From: an uncultured Clostridia bacterium
Lineage (GTDB): Bacteria > Bacillota > Clostridia > Peptostreptococcales > Anaerovoracaceae
Direction of reading: 5' to 3'
Assembly (NCBI GenBank): GCA_934255435.1
Contig: CAKQNZ010000096.1
Span: forward strand, 1-7,709
DNA: 7,709 nucleotides
This document shows, in pieces, positions 1 through 6,615 of the stretch. The first letter of the stretch is position 1. Each line of letters starts with the position of its first letter. Under the pieces are notes generated by a model. That model searched no databases, was not told the DNA's origin, and was given only the letters and a program-made list of their open reading frames with translations. The translations under genes were made by a program, and so were the position numbers.

Positions 1-857
1 GCTGACAGAGTCGTTTTTATGGTTTCCGGAGGAAGCTTTTGGACTTCTGACAGAAGCACAGCGGCCGCCGGCGGTACTTCAGAAGAATATGCCATGCCGA
101 TCTCCATCCGAAGATCGGGAATGAGTGGCAGGTGACAGACAGTCCCGTTCCAGAGACGACTGTTGATCTGGTTGTTCATACTGATACCCAGTCCGGCTTC
201 CACCATGGAGTATGTCGCATAAATATCCTGGGTGGAAAACAAAGTGTTGGGGTGGATGTTGCATTGAGAGAAAATCCTCGCATTATCGACATCCTGTCCG
301 GGATATGTTTCTATATATGCTTCTGATGCAAATAATTCAACGGGGACTGCTTCGCATTCTGTCACGGGATGGTCAGCGGGGAGCATGGCGACCATCGGAT
401 CGCTGCAAAATGGGATCCAGCTGTGGTTGCCTTCTCTTGCGCTGATTATGCAGAAATCCAGCTGGTGGTCGTGAAGTTTTTGGATCAGCTCAGTGCTGGT
501 GCCGTTTATGATACGAAACTGTATGCCAGGATATTTGCTGTGGATCTGTGAAGTCATTTGAGTTATCCATTGATAATAACAGCTGTATGCTGTACCGATC
601 ACTACTGTTCCACACTCCGCACCCCGTATTTTTGCTGCTGTCTGAGAGAGTCGTTCTCCAGAGAAGACAAGCTGGCGACAGGCCGGTAGCAGCTCCTCAC
701 ATTCTCTGGTGGGCTGAACGCCTTTTTTGCTTCGATAGAGCAGTGTAAATCCCAATTCTGTTTCAAGCGCTGCAATGGTTCGGCTTACTCCGGAAGGCGT
801 ATAGCTGATCAGTTCTGCTGCCGCAGAAAGACTGCCACAGTCGATCACAGTCAACAG
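1..857 (-). pseudogene. LysR-family transcriptional regulator, 5'-truncated and cut by the window edge
   Basis: Reading the minus strand from about 857 down to 1 gives one open frame of 285 codons without a stop. It starts LLTVIDCGSLSAAAE, continues with the helix-turn-helix segment YTPSGVSRTIAALETELGF, and then has the typical LysR linker. The effector-binding domain starts near GTVVIGTAYS, and AGLGISMNNQI lies near the C-terminus. LysR proteins normally have about eight to ten residues including the start Met before the LLTVID position. Here none are present: upstream in this frame the DNA is the antisense of a MATE exporter gene, with no in-frame ATG and no ribosome binding site. The gene has therefore lost its start and promoter. 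The stop codon lies left of the window, probably within a few residues given a usual length near 290-300. There are no internal frameshifts, so the break is recent or an assembly artefact. The lost neighbour is presumably the target: LysR regulators are often divergent from MATE exporters. Family assignment is secure; the effector is unknown. Confidence 0.85.
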
Positions 858-870
858 CGTTGGAACGGAT
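850..870. other. Junction between truncated lysR and truncated MATE gene
   Basis: LysR-like sequence on the minus strand is recognisable up to about 857 (LLTVID). MATE-like sequence on the plus strand is recognisable from about 850-865 (VNSVGTDTIVAYTAATRIEG). The two homologies meet or overlap by a few bases, with no intergenic DNA, promoter or start codon between them. Both genes point away from the junction, so one deletion removing the divergent promoter region, the first codons of lysR and the N-terminal half of the exporter would explain the arrangement. No flanking repeats or insertion-sequence ends are visible. Confidence 0.7.
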
Positions 871-1395
871 ACTATCGTGGCGTACACAGCAGCTACAAGG
901 ATCGAAGGCTTTGTAAATTCTTTTGGTGACAGTGGTGCTGTGGCAACTTCTGTTGTAACAGCACAGAACCATGGTGCGGGAAAACCTGAACGAGTACGCG
1001 GGACCTTTTTTGCCAGTCTGTTTCTTCTGGTCGTGCTGGGCGCTGTATGTTCTGCGATCCTTTTCCTTACTGCAAATTCAACTATGGGGATCATGCTGGG
1101 AAGCAGACGTGGAGCAGTATTTGCAGAAGCGACAGGATATTTGCGGATCGTATCGCTGTTCTACTTACTTTGCTTTACCGGAAATACCTTTGCAGGATAC
1201 TTTGAGGGGATCGGGAAGGTGTCTATCCCATTTACAGGAGCTATAGGACACATTACACTGCGTGTGATCCTGGCGTGGATTTTTGTCGGCCGATATCAGC
1301 TGGATGCAGTTGCAGTAGCTACAGGTATCGGCTGGGTCCTGGTCAATCTGTTCTGGACGATAATGGCAGTGCGAAAGGGTGATTTGAAACGATAA
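850..1395 (+). pseudogene. MATE-family multidrug efflux transporter, C-terminal fragment
   Basis: The frame encodes roughly the last 180 residues of a MATE (multi-antimicrobial extrusion) transporter, a membrane protein that expels drugs using a sodium or proton gradient. Diagnostic segments are AYTAATRIEGFVNSFGDSG and TAQNHGAGKPERVR, which occur at the start of the second six-helix half of the family. They are followed by hydrophobic helices around GTFFASLFLLVVLGAVCSAI, the YLRIVSLFYLLCF segment, and a C-terminal helix pair ending AVRKGDLKR before TAA. Full-length members have about 440-460 residues and twelve helices, so more than half is missing and the product cannot be a working exporter. 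The first usable start would be GTG at 877, without a convincing ribosome binding site. Ile codons are mostly ATC, unlike the ATA-rich genes downstream, which suggests a different origin for this block. It is a pseudogene remnant unless the junction is an assembly error. Confidence 0.85.
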
Positions 1396-1465
1396 GTCTG
1401 TGTTCGAAAAACTTAAGTTTGTCTGCCGCGTGATTTTATTGTATTATCTATACGGAGGTAAAACG

Positions 1466-1891
1466 ATGAAAAAACTGCATATATTGAAAAATGTGCTCGT
1501 AAGGACGCATGCTGATAAAATAATTACTACATATCTCGTATTTGTCTTGCTGTCTGCACTGGTGATACGTGTGATAGAACCGGGGATAAGCAGTCTGCCG
1601 ACAGCGCTCTGGTACTGCTACGCTGTTATATCGACTGCAGGGTTCGGAGACGTGGTGGTCACTACTTATATAGGAAAGCTTATTTCCGTGCTGCTGACGG
1701 TCTATTCGCTGATCGTGATAGCTCTTGTGACCGGCGTTATAGTGAACTATTACAACCAGCTCATACAGATACGTCAGAAAGAGACTCTTGCAGCCTTTGC
1801 AGACAAACTGCAGAGACTTCCAGAGTTGTCCAAAGATGAACTCGAGGAAATTTCAAAGAATGCCAGGCGGTACATGGGGAAGAAATGGTAG
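1466..1891 (+). CDS. Small two-TM potassium channel family protein (Ion_trans_2)
   Basis: This 141-residue membrane protein has the layout of a minimal two-helix potassium channel subunit. A first hydrophobic helix (about residues 20-40, TYLVFVLLSALVIRV) is followed by a pore loop (LPTALWYCYAVISTAGFGD) and a second helix (about residues 74-98, LISVLLTVYSLIVIALVTG). A charged C-terminal tail of about 40 residues may form a helix or coiled coil. The selectivity filter reads TAGFGD instead of the classic TVGYGD; GFGD filters occur in genuine potassium channels. No RCK or cyclic-nucleotide domain is attached. Subunits of this class assemble as tetramers. I chose ATG 1466 because GGAGG at 1454-1458 sits 7 nt upstream; the frame is open back to 1400, but that upstream stretch lacks a ribosome binding site. 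It lies 70 bp after the MATE fragment and has no functional link with it. Ion selectivity is inferred from the filter only. Confidence 0.8.
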   Translation: MKKLHILKNVLVRTHADKIITTYLVFVLLSALVIRVIEPGISSLPTALWYCYAVISTAGFGDVVVTTYIGKLISVLLTVYSLIVIALVTGVIVNYYNQLIQIRQKETLAAFADKLQRLPELSKDELEEISKNARRYMGKKW

Positions 1892-1911
1892 ATCCCAGGG
1901 TCTGAAAATGG

Positions 1912-1940
1912 GTGAAAACAATATGTGTTTATGCTACAAT
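1912..1940 (+). promoter_or_regulatory. Candidate sigma-A promoter for the HAD phosphatase gene
   Basis: GTGAAA (1912-1917) and TACAAT (1935-1940) are separated by 17 bp. TG one base before the -10 (1932-1933) gives an extended -10 element, which would compensate for the weak -35. The expected start, near 1947, leaves a leader of about 25 nt that includes the AGGAG at 1961-1965. Confidence 0.5.
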
Positions 1941-1972
1941 ATGTGTTGATCTAAATTTAAAGGAGTCTTACT

Positions 1973-2620
1973 ATGAAATACAAACTTGTTATTTTTGATC
2001 TTGACGGCACGATACTCGATACCCTTGAAGATCTGGCACTCACCATGAATCATGTTCTGAAGCTTCATGGTATGCCGGAGCGTACAGATGATGAGATAAG
2101 GCTGTTCACTGGCAACGGCATACGCAATCTCATAGAAAATTCTGTTGCTGATGGCACAGACAGCAAAACCATCGACAGGATGTTTGACGATTTCAATACA
2201 TATTACAAAGAGCACTGCTATGATCATACAGGACCTTATGAGGGGATTTCTGAATGTATGGATCGATTAAAGAATGATGGCTGCATGACAGCTGTAGTTT
2301 CAAACAAGGCTGATTATGCTGTGCAGGCTTTATGCTGCAGGTTTTTTCCTGGCAAATTTGATTTTGCAGTGGGAGAGAAAGATGGCGTAAGGCGTAAACC
2401 GTGTCCGGACAGCGTCTTGCATGTGCTTGAAAAATTATCTGTTGAAAAGGGCGAAAGTGTATATATCGGTGATTCAGAGGTGGATATAAAAACTGCTGCA
2501 AATGCCGGAATAGATGAGATCGCTGTGACATGGGGCTTCAGGGATCGTGATTATCTCAGAGAGTGTGGTGCGGATGTGATCGCAGAGGATACCGGAGAGC
2601 TGTATGATATGCTCAGCTGA
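1973..2620 (+). CDS. HAD-superfamily hydrolase, phosphoglycolate phosphatase type
   Basis: This 215-residue cytoplasmic phosphatase carries all four HAD motifs. Motif I is DLDGTILDT, with the nucleophile Asp9 and the acid/base Asp11. Motif II is VVSNK, with Ser110. Motif III is RRKPCPD, with Lys142. Motif IV is IGDSEVDIKTAANAG, with Asp167 and Asp171 as Mg2+ ligands. The helical cap between motifs I and II (residues about 17-85) makes it subclass I, the group of Gph phosphoglycolate phosphatases and PpaX/beta-phosphoglucomutase-like enzymes. The length matches the family. ATG 1973 is supported by AGGAG at 1961-1965, 7 nt upstream. It appears monocistronic, between its own promoter and the asnB T-box promoter. 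The fold and chemistry (hydrolysis of a small phosphorylated metabolite through an aspartyl-phosphate) are secure; 2-phosphoglycolate as substrate is the usual default annotation and is not shown by the sequence. Confidence 0.9.
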   Translation: MKYKLVIFDLDGTILDTLEDLALTMNHVLKLHGMPERTDDEIRLFTGNGIRNLIENSVADGTDSKTIDRMFDDFNTYYKEHCYDHTGPYEGISECMDRLKNDGCMTAVVSNKADYAVQALCCRFFPGKFDFAVGEKDGVRRKPCPDSVLHVLEKLSVEKGESVYIGDSEVDIKTAANAGIDEIAVTWGFRDRDYLRECGADVIAEDTGELYDMLS

Positions 2621-2707
2621 TCGATCATTATGATGTTATGATAAACAATGTTCAGTACGGAAAATTCAGTTATTTGGATAAAAAAACAAAATAACGGTGA
2701 AAAGTTG

Positions 2708-2736
2708 TTGACGCAACATAAAAGCAGTGGTAATAT
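2708..2736 (+). promoter_or_regulatory. Promoter of the T-box/asnB transcript
   Basis: TTGACG (2708-2713) matches the -35 consensus at five of six positions and is followed after exactly 17 bp by the -10 candidate TAATAT (2731-2736). Transcription would start near 2743, just before the T-box Stem I. This agrees with the leader being transcribed separately from the upstream phosphatase gene. Confidence 0.65.
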
Positions 2737-2754
2737 ATGAACAACTTAATAAAG

Positions 2755-3028
2755 ACAAAGATGTTGATGAAGACAAGTAATCTGAGATATCGTCCCCAGT
2801 GAGCCGGAGACAGTGTGAACCCGGTGTCAGAGCTCAGATGAATAACACTTCGGAGTTGTGAACTGAAAATCTGCACAGCAGACCAGTAGGGGATCCGGGT
2901 TCAGCCCGTTAAAGCTGATACAGCTGTCAGGCTGGAAAAGGGGGATCCTGTAATCAGAGTCCAACATAGGTGGCACCGCGGATAATGTGGCTATTCGTCC
3001 TATACTAAGGGATGAACAGCCACTTTTT
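2755..3028 (+). promoter_or_regulatory. T-box riboswitch, tRNA-Asn specific (specifier AAC)
   Basis: This leader senses uncharged tRNA and controls the downstream asnB by transcription antitermination. Stem I is complete. AGTA (2776-2779) and GAA (2840-2842) form the specifier-loop S-turn, flanked by the perfect helix ATCTGAG (2780-2786) / CTCAGAT (2833-2839). The distal arm carries the conserved GAGCCGG (2801-2807) and GTGTGAACCCGG (2813-2824) elements. The triplet at 2844-2846 is AAC, an Asn codon, followed by a purine as is usual. A small hairpin (TCTGC/GCAGA, 2870-2882) and a larger GC-rich arm (2890-2949) follow. The T-box sequence TAGGTGGCACCGCGG (2967-2981) closes the antiterminator through ATAGG (2966-2970) pairing with CCTAT (2999-3003). 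The base after TGG is C (2974), which would pair with a G discriminator, as in bacterial tRNA-Asn. The triplet, the discriminator base and the downstream asparagine synthetase all agree. Confidence 0.93.
2987..3028 (+). terminator. T-box-controlled intrinsic terminator
   Basis: GTGGCT (2987-2992) pairs with AGCCAC (3018-3023). The stem continues inward through TTCGTCC against GGGATGAA with one wobble and a small mismatch, and TTTTT follows at 3024-3028. The 5' arm and loop overlap the antiterminator partner CCTAT (2999-3003), so the two structures exclude each other, as expected for a T-box switch. Confidence 0.9.
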
Positions 3029-3081
3029 ATATTTAATGGTCCGGATATATACCGGAGAAAGTGATCAGGAGGTACTTACTT

Positions 3082-4668
3082 ATGTGTTCGATAATGGGTT
3101 TTACAGGAAAGGATATATCAAAGAAAGCATTTATTGAAGGATTCGAAAAGACCATATCAAGAGGACCTGATATGTCAAGAATAGTTGAGACACCGTCAGG
3201 TATACTGGGATTCCACAGGCTTGCTATCATGGATCTTGAGGAAACGGGCATGCAGCCTTTTGAAAGAGATGGAGATCTTGCGATCTGCAATGGAGAACTG
3301 TATGGTTTCAGGGAAATGAAAAAAGAGCTTGAACAGAAAGGCCATGTATTTACTTCTGACAGTGACTGTGAACTGATACTGCCTCTTTACAGAGAATATG
3401 GCACAGATATGTTCAGCAGACTCGATGCTGAGTTTGCAATGATAATATATGACAGCAGAAAGGACAGCTATATTGCAGCCAGAGATCCTATCGGTATCAG
3501 ACCTCTTTATTTCGGCCGTACAGAAGACGGCGGCATGATATTTGCCAGTGAACCTAAGAACATCACAGGTCTTGCAGAGAAGATAATGCCATTCCCTCCT
3601 GGTCATTTTTACATGAATGGAAAATTTCACTGCTATATGGATATAACAGCGGTGCATGATATGTGTACGGATGCAGAAGATGTTATCTGCAGGAACATAC
3701 GTGAGAAACTGATAAAAGGCGTAGAAAAGAGACTGGACGCAGATGCTCCGATGGGATTCCTTTTGAGCGGCGGTCTTGACAGCTCCCTTGTATGTGCGAT
3801 AGCACAGAAACTTATGCCACAGAAGCCGATACGGACCTTTGCGATAGGCATGAGCGAAGATGCCATAGATCTTAAATACGCCAGGGAAGCAGCAAGATTC
3901 ATAGGCAGCGATCACAGAGAAATAATCATAAACAAAGAGGATATAATATCTGCACTTGAAACAGTTGTCAGTATCCTCGGAACATTCGATATAACGACAG
4001 TACGTGCAAGCATGGGTATGTATCTCATATGCAGGGAGATACACAGGACAAGTGATGTGAAAGTCCTGCTCACAGGGGAGATATCTGATGAACTGTTCGG
4101 TTATAAATATACAGATTTTGCACCTGATGCTGAAAGTTTCCAGAAAGAATCCGCCAAAAGAGTCAGAGAATTGCATATGTATGACGTGCTCCGTGCAGAC
4201 AGATGTATCAGTGTAAACTCCATGGAAGCAAGAGTACCCTTCGGTGATCTGGACTTTGCAGGGTATGTGATGTCTCTTGATCCTGAAAAGAAGATGAACA
4301 GGTACGGCAAGGGCAAATATCTTCTGAGGAAAGCCTTTGAGGGAGATTATCTTCCTGATGATATACTCTGGAGAGAAAAAGCTGCTTTCAGTGATGCAGT
4401 GGGACATTCGATGGTGGACTATCTCAAGGAATACGCTGAAAGCCTTTATACAGATGAAGAATATGAGCAGCGTCGTAAAAAATATTCGTATCACTGCATG
4501 CCGTTCACCAAAGAATCACTGCTGTACCGTGAGCTTTTCGAAAAGTATTATCCGGGACAGGCTGAAATGATAAAAGATTTCTGGATGCCTAACAGGGAGT
4601 GGGAAGGCTGCGATGTGGACGATCCAAGTGCAAGAGTGCTTTCGAACTATGGAGAAAGCGGCAGATAG
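3082..4668 (+). CDS. asnB: Asparagine synthetase B, glutamine-hydrolysing
   Basis: This 528-residue cytoplasmic enzyme makes asparagine from aspartate, glutamine and ATP. It begins Met-Cys (MCSIMGFTG): Cys2 becomes the N-terminal nucleophile of the class II glutamine amidotransferase domain (about residues 2-190). Glutamine-site residues are visible as Arg46 (FHRL), Asn70 and Glu72 (CNGELYG) and Asp95 (SDSDCE). The synthetase domain follows, with the ATP-binding PP-loop SGGLDSS at 229-235 and the conserved MEARVPF segment. The C-terminus has the family's DPSARVL ending. Length is close to the 554 residues of E. coli AsnB. ATG 3082 is chosen, rather than the GTG at 3061, because AGGAGG (3067-3072) lies 9 nt upstream and only this start puts Cys at position 2. 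Expression should depend on the T-box leader directly upstream and rise when tRNA-Asn is uncharged. The gene appears monocistronic and converges on the next gene. Confidence 0.96.
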   Translation: MCSIMGFTGKDISKKAFIEGFEKTISRGPDMSRIVETPSGILGFHRLAIMDLEETGMQPFERDGDLAICNGELYGFREMKKELEQKGHVFTSDSDCELILPLYREYGTDMFSRLDAEFAMIIYDSRKDSYIAARDPIGIRPLYFGRTEDGGMIFASEPKNITGLAEKIMPFPPGHFYMNGKFHCYMDITAVHDMCTDAEDVICRNIREKLIKGVEKRLDADAPMGFLLSGGLDSSLVCAIAQKLMPQKPIRTFAIGMSEDAIDLKYAREAARFIGSDHREIIINKEDIISALETVVSILGTFDITTVRASMGMYLICREIHRTSDVKVLLTGEISDELFGYKYTDFAPDAESFQKESAKRVRELHMYDVLRADRCISVNSMEARVPFGDLDFAGYVMSLDPEKKMNRYGKGKYLLRKAFEGDYLPDDILWREKAAFSDAVGHSMVDYLKEYAESLYTDEEYEQRRKKYSYHCMPFTKESLLYRELFEKYYPGQAEMIKDFWMPNREWEGCDVDDPSARVLSNYGESGR

Positions 4669-4675
4669 CAGTTTG

Positions 4676-5743
4676 TCAGTAAAGCAGCTTTTTAAGCAGC
4701 GGCATATGTGATGTGAGACAGGTGAATAATATGGAAACAGCAAGGGTCACAAGGGACAGCAAAGGCAGTGCTGTTATGCTGTCCATGGCTCTGACATCAA
4801 TATAAGTGTAAATGATATTATAAAAAAGCACATGGCAAAGATACACTCCGAATGAAAAGCGACCGACTGTCTCGATCAGACGGTTGCTTTTAAGGTTCAT
4901 CTTGAGCATTGCTATGAATATACATACTGAAGGCAGCATTATCAGTATGTTGCTGTACCCGAACATTGATTTTTCGGTATTATGTTCCACATCAACGGAG
5001 ACCAGGCTTGTTACAGCAAAGCAGATCATCAGCAGTATGACGGCGGCAGTGATATAGACAGCTGGTCTGAATGAGAGTAGCTTCGCTGCACGGGCAGAAC
5101 CTGGCTGTGCCTTGTCGTAAATCCGTTTATAGATTATATGACCGCATAGATAATACCCGAGATAATATGTTGACTGTATGATAGGTACGGCATATTCAAG
5201 CTGAGTATTTATACCGGTGTAGTCCAGCATGAAATCAAGTGTCCGGATACCTCCGCAGAGCAGCAGCCACGCTGTAATGAAATAGTTCTCGTAGGCAGGT
5301 TTCATATATCTGGCAAGCACAGCTATAAGCGGATTGGCTATCAGCAGTGCTATATATGCATACATATACCAGAGATGGTTCTTTACCGGTATAAATATAT
5401 AGGAAACGATATTTGTCGTCATACTGCGGTCAAGGAAGAAGTAGTCCCAGAGCCAGTATATAACGTTCCAGATGACGAGGACTATGATCATATGGAGTAT
5501 CTTTCTGTTGTTTTTGCTGAAATCAAAATCCTTGCGGAATGAAAGTGCACCACTTATCATAAAAAACAAAGGTACGCTTATCCTGGCAAAAACATTGTAG
5601 AGCAAAGCTACTGAGTAATCGAATGTGAATGATGGCACTGTTTTTGATGTGTAATAATTACAGAAATGGATGAGTACTACAAGAAAAATCGCTATTGTCC
5701 TCATCCATTCGATGTTGCTGTTCTTTTTATTTATGGAATCCAT
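4676..5743 (-). CDS. Membrane acyltransferase, Acyltransferase 3 (OafA/WecH-like) family
   Basis: This 355-residue protein consists mostly of hydrophobic helices (about ten) and belongs to the Acyltransferase 3 family, which moves acetyl or other acyl groups onto cell-surface sugars or related molecules at the membrane. Family hallmarks are the N-terminal IEWMRTIAIFLVVLIHF, with Arg15 and the conserved His26, and the SVPLFFMISGALSFRK segment in the next helix pair. The C-terminus ends in a lysine-rich tail (LLKKLLY). ATG (complement of 5741-5743) is preceded by AAGGA (complement of about 5749-5753). The stop lies 7 bp from the end of convergent asnB, with no obvious terminator between them. 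It is divergent from carD across the 5744-5989 spacer. There are no glycosyltransferase or polysaccharide genes nearby, so the acceptor molecule cannot be named. I could not find a confident promoter on this strand. Confidence 0.87.
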   Translation of the reverse strand: MDSINKKNSNIEWMRTIAIFLVVLIHFCNYYTSKTVPSFTFDYSVALLYNVFARISVPLFFMISGALSFRKDFDFSKNNRKILHMIIVLVIWNVIYWLWDYFFLDRSMTTNIVSYIFIPVKNHLWYMYAYIALLIANPLIAVLARYMKPAYENYFITAWLLLCGGIRTLDFMLDYTGINTQLEYAVPIIQSTYYLGYYLCGHIIYKRIYDKAQPGSARAAKLLSFRPAVYITAAVILLMICFAVTSLVSVDVEHNTEKSMFGYSNILIMLPSVCIFIAMLKMNLKSNRLIETVGRFSFGVYLCHVLFYNIIYTYIDVRAMDSITALPLLSLVTLAVSILFTCLTSHMPLLKKLLY

Positions 5744-5800
5744 TTGAATCCTTTCCGAAGTTTATAGATTTATCAGAAAATATCATACATTATTTTCCAT

Positions 5801-5818
5801 ATGAGTAATATAACTCAT
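5801..5818. repeat. 18-bp near-perfect palindrome in the divergent spacer
   Basis: ATGAGTAATATAACTCAT is symmetric at eight of nine base pairs (arms ATGAGT and ACTCAT). It lies 58 bp upstream of the acyltransferase start and about 83 bp upstream of the carD -35, in the AT-rich spacer 5744-5989. Length and symmetry fit a binding site for a dimeric regulator; no family consensus is recognised. In this AT-rich stretch a chance palindrome is possible. Apart from this site and the carD promoter, I see nothing else in the spacer. Confidence 0.4.
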
Positions 5819-5900
5819 GAATATGAACAAATGAAGAAGAAAGGCTTATTTAGTTATAGAATATATGTGATATTTTGATGAAGTAAATTTTATTTGACAT

Positions 5901-5929
5901 TTGAAAATTATGTAAACTTATGATATAAT
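5901..5929 (+). promoter_or_regulatory. Promoter of the carD-family gene
   Basis: TTGAAA (5901-5906) is followed after 17 bp by a consensus TATAAT (5924-5929). TG at 5921-5922 makes it an extended -10. A second hexamer, TTGACA, at 5894-5899 is badly spaced (24 bp) for this -10. The start would be near 5936, giving a leader of about 54 nt. Confidence 0.75.
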
Positions 5930-5989
5930 ATATGAAGAATAAACTGAAAACGATGGTTTGTACTGACATATGAGAAGGGATGTGAAAAA

Positions 5990-6523
5990 GTGAAATCAAA
6001 GGATGTTCAGGTAGGAAGGTACGTAGCATACGGAATGAATGGCGTATGTGTCATCGAGGATATCAAACCGATGACATTTGCAGCAGGGATGAAAGAAAAA
6101 ACATATTTTATACTGAATCCGGAAGGAAATGCATCCTCGAAGGTATTTGTCCCGGCAGATAATGAGAAACTTGTCTCGAAAATGCGTACAATAATGACTA
6201 AAGATGAGATCGATGAGCTGCTCATCAGGATAAAAGGCAAGGAAATCAAATGGGAAAGCGACAGGAGATTCAGAAGTGAAAATTTCCATGAGATAATGGC
6301 TAAGGGCGTCACAGAAGACATGCTGCTCATGATAAGGTGTCTGTATATGAAGAAAAAAGAACTTGCAGATGCAGGCAAGAATCTTCCGACGACTGACGGA
6401 AACACACTCAAGGCAGCAGAAAAGCTGGTGGAGGAAGAATTTGCATATACACTTGGGATAGAGCCTTCTGAAGTGACAGGATATATAAGAAACATGATCG
6501 GTGCCGGGGGAGAAGAATCATAG
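5990..6523 (+). CDS. CarD-family transcriptional regulator (RNA polymerase-binding)
   Basis: This 177-residue cytoplasmic protein has an N-terminal CarD/TRCF RNA polymerase-interaction domain (about residues 1-65): QVGRYVAYGMNGVCVIEDIK, then TYFILNPEG and KVFVPADN. A helical C-terminal domain (about 70-165) runs through FHEIMAKGVTEDMLLMIRCL, KKKELADAGKNL, and a closing helix around EEEFAYTLGIEP. CarD proteins bind the polymerase beta subunit and stabilise the open promoter complex, often at rRNA and growth-related promoters; 160-175 residues is the normal size. The start is GTG at 5990, set by GAAGGGA (5974-5980) 9 nt upstream; no in-frame ATG lies nearby. Its own strong promoter precedes it. 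The gene downstream is separated by 92 bp and is not obviously part of the same operon. Family assignment is strong; target promoters in this organism are unknown. Confidence 0.88.
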   Translation: MKSKDVQVGRYVAYGMNGVCVIEDIKPMTFAAGMKEKTYFILNPEGNASSKVFVPADNEKLVSKMRTIMTKDEIDELLIRIKGKEIKWESDRRFRSENFHEIMAKGVTEDMLLMIRCLYMKKKELADAGKNLPTTDGNTLKAAEKLVEEEFAYTLGIEPSEVTGYIRNMIGAGGEES

Positions 6524-6615
6524 CATATTCTGGTGGATTTTGAAATATATTTTCAGTTGTCGCTGGAGTCGCTGCATGATAACATTTTATCTATAAGGAT
6601 TGGAGATGAAGTGTT

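Noticed and set aside
1419..1447. TTGTCT and TATTAT spaced by 17 bp before the ion channel gene
   Set aside because: It looks like a promoter, but transcription would start at about 1454, right at the first base of the ribosome binding site, leaving almost no leader. Possible but not convincing.
2669..2695. Inverted repeat GTTATTT/AAATAAC after the HAD gene
   Set aside because: The stem is seven AT-dominated pairs with a loop of 13 bases and no T-run, so it is unlikely to terminate transcription. Purine-rich AT sequence gives such repeats by chance.
3061..3081. Seven-codon N-terminal extension of AsnB from GTG 3061
   Set aside because: It would include the ribosome binding site within the coding region and would move the catalytic Cys away from the N-terminus, which class II amidotransferases cannot tolerate without processing.
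3196..4494. A 432-codon open frame on the minus strand inside asnB
   Set aside because: It is antisense to a clear, complete asparagine synthetase, its protein is rich in Cys, His and Tyr without any recognisable domain, and it has no supporting ribosome binding site. It is a shadow of the asnB codon pattern.
6007..6495. A 162-codon Ser-rich open frame on the minus strand inside the carD gene
   Set aside because: The Ser/Phe-rich composition is what the complement of this coding strand produces. The plus-strand CarD protein is well supported by its domains, promoter and ribosome binding site.
6541..6555. TGAAATATATTTTCA palindrome after carD
   Set aside because: It has only five AT-rich pairs around a mismatched centre and no T-tract following, so it is too weak for a terminator or a confident operator.
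6559..6574. Direct repeat GTCGCTG separated by two bases upstream of the gene at 6616
   Set aside because: Two copies of seven bases are too short to distinguish from chance and do not line up with a strong promoter.
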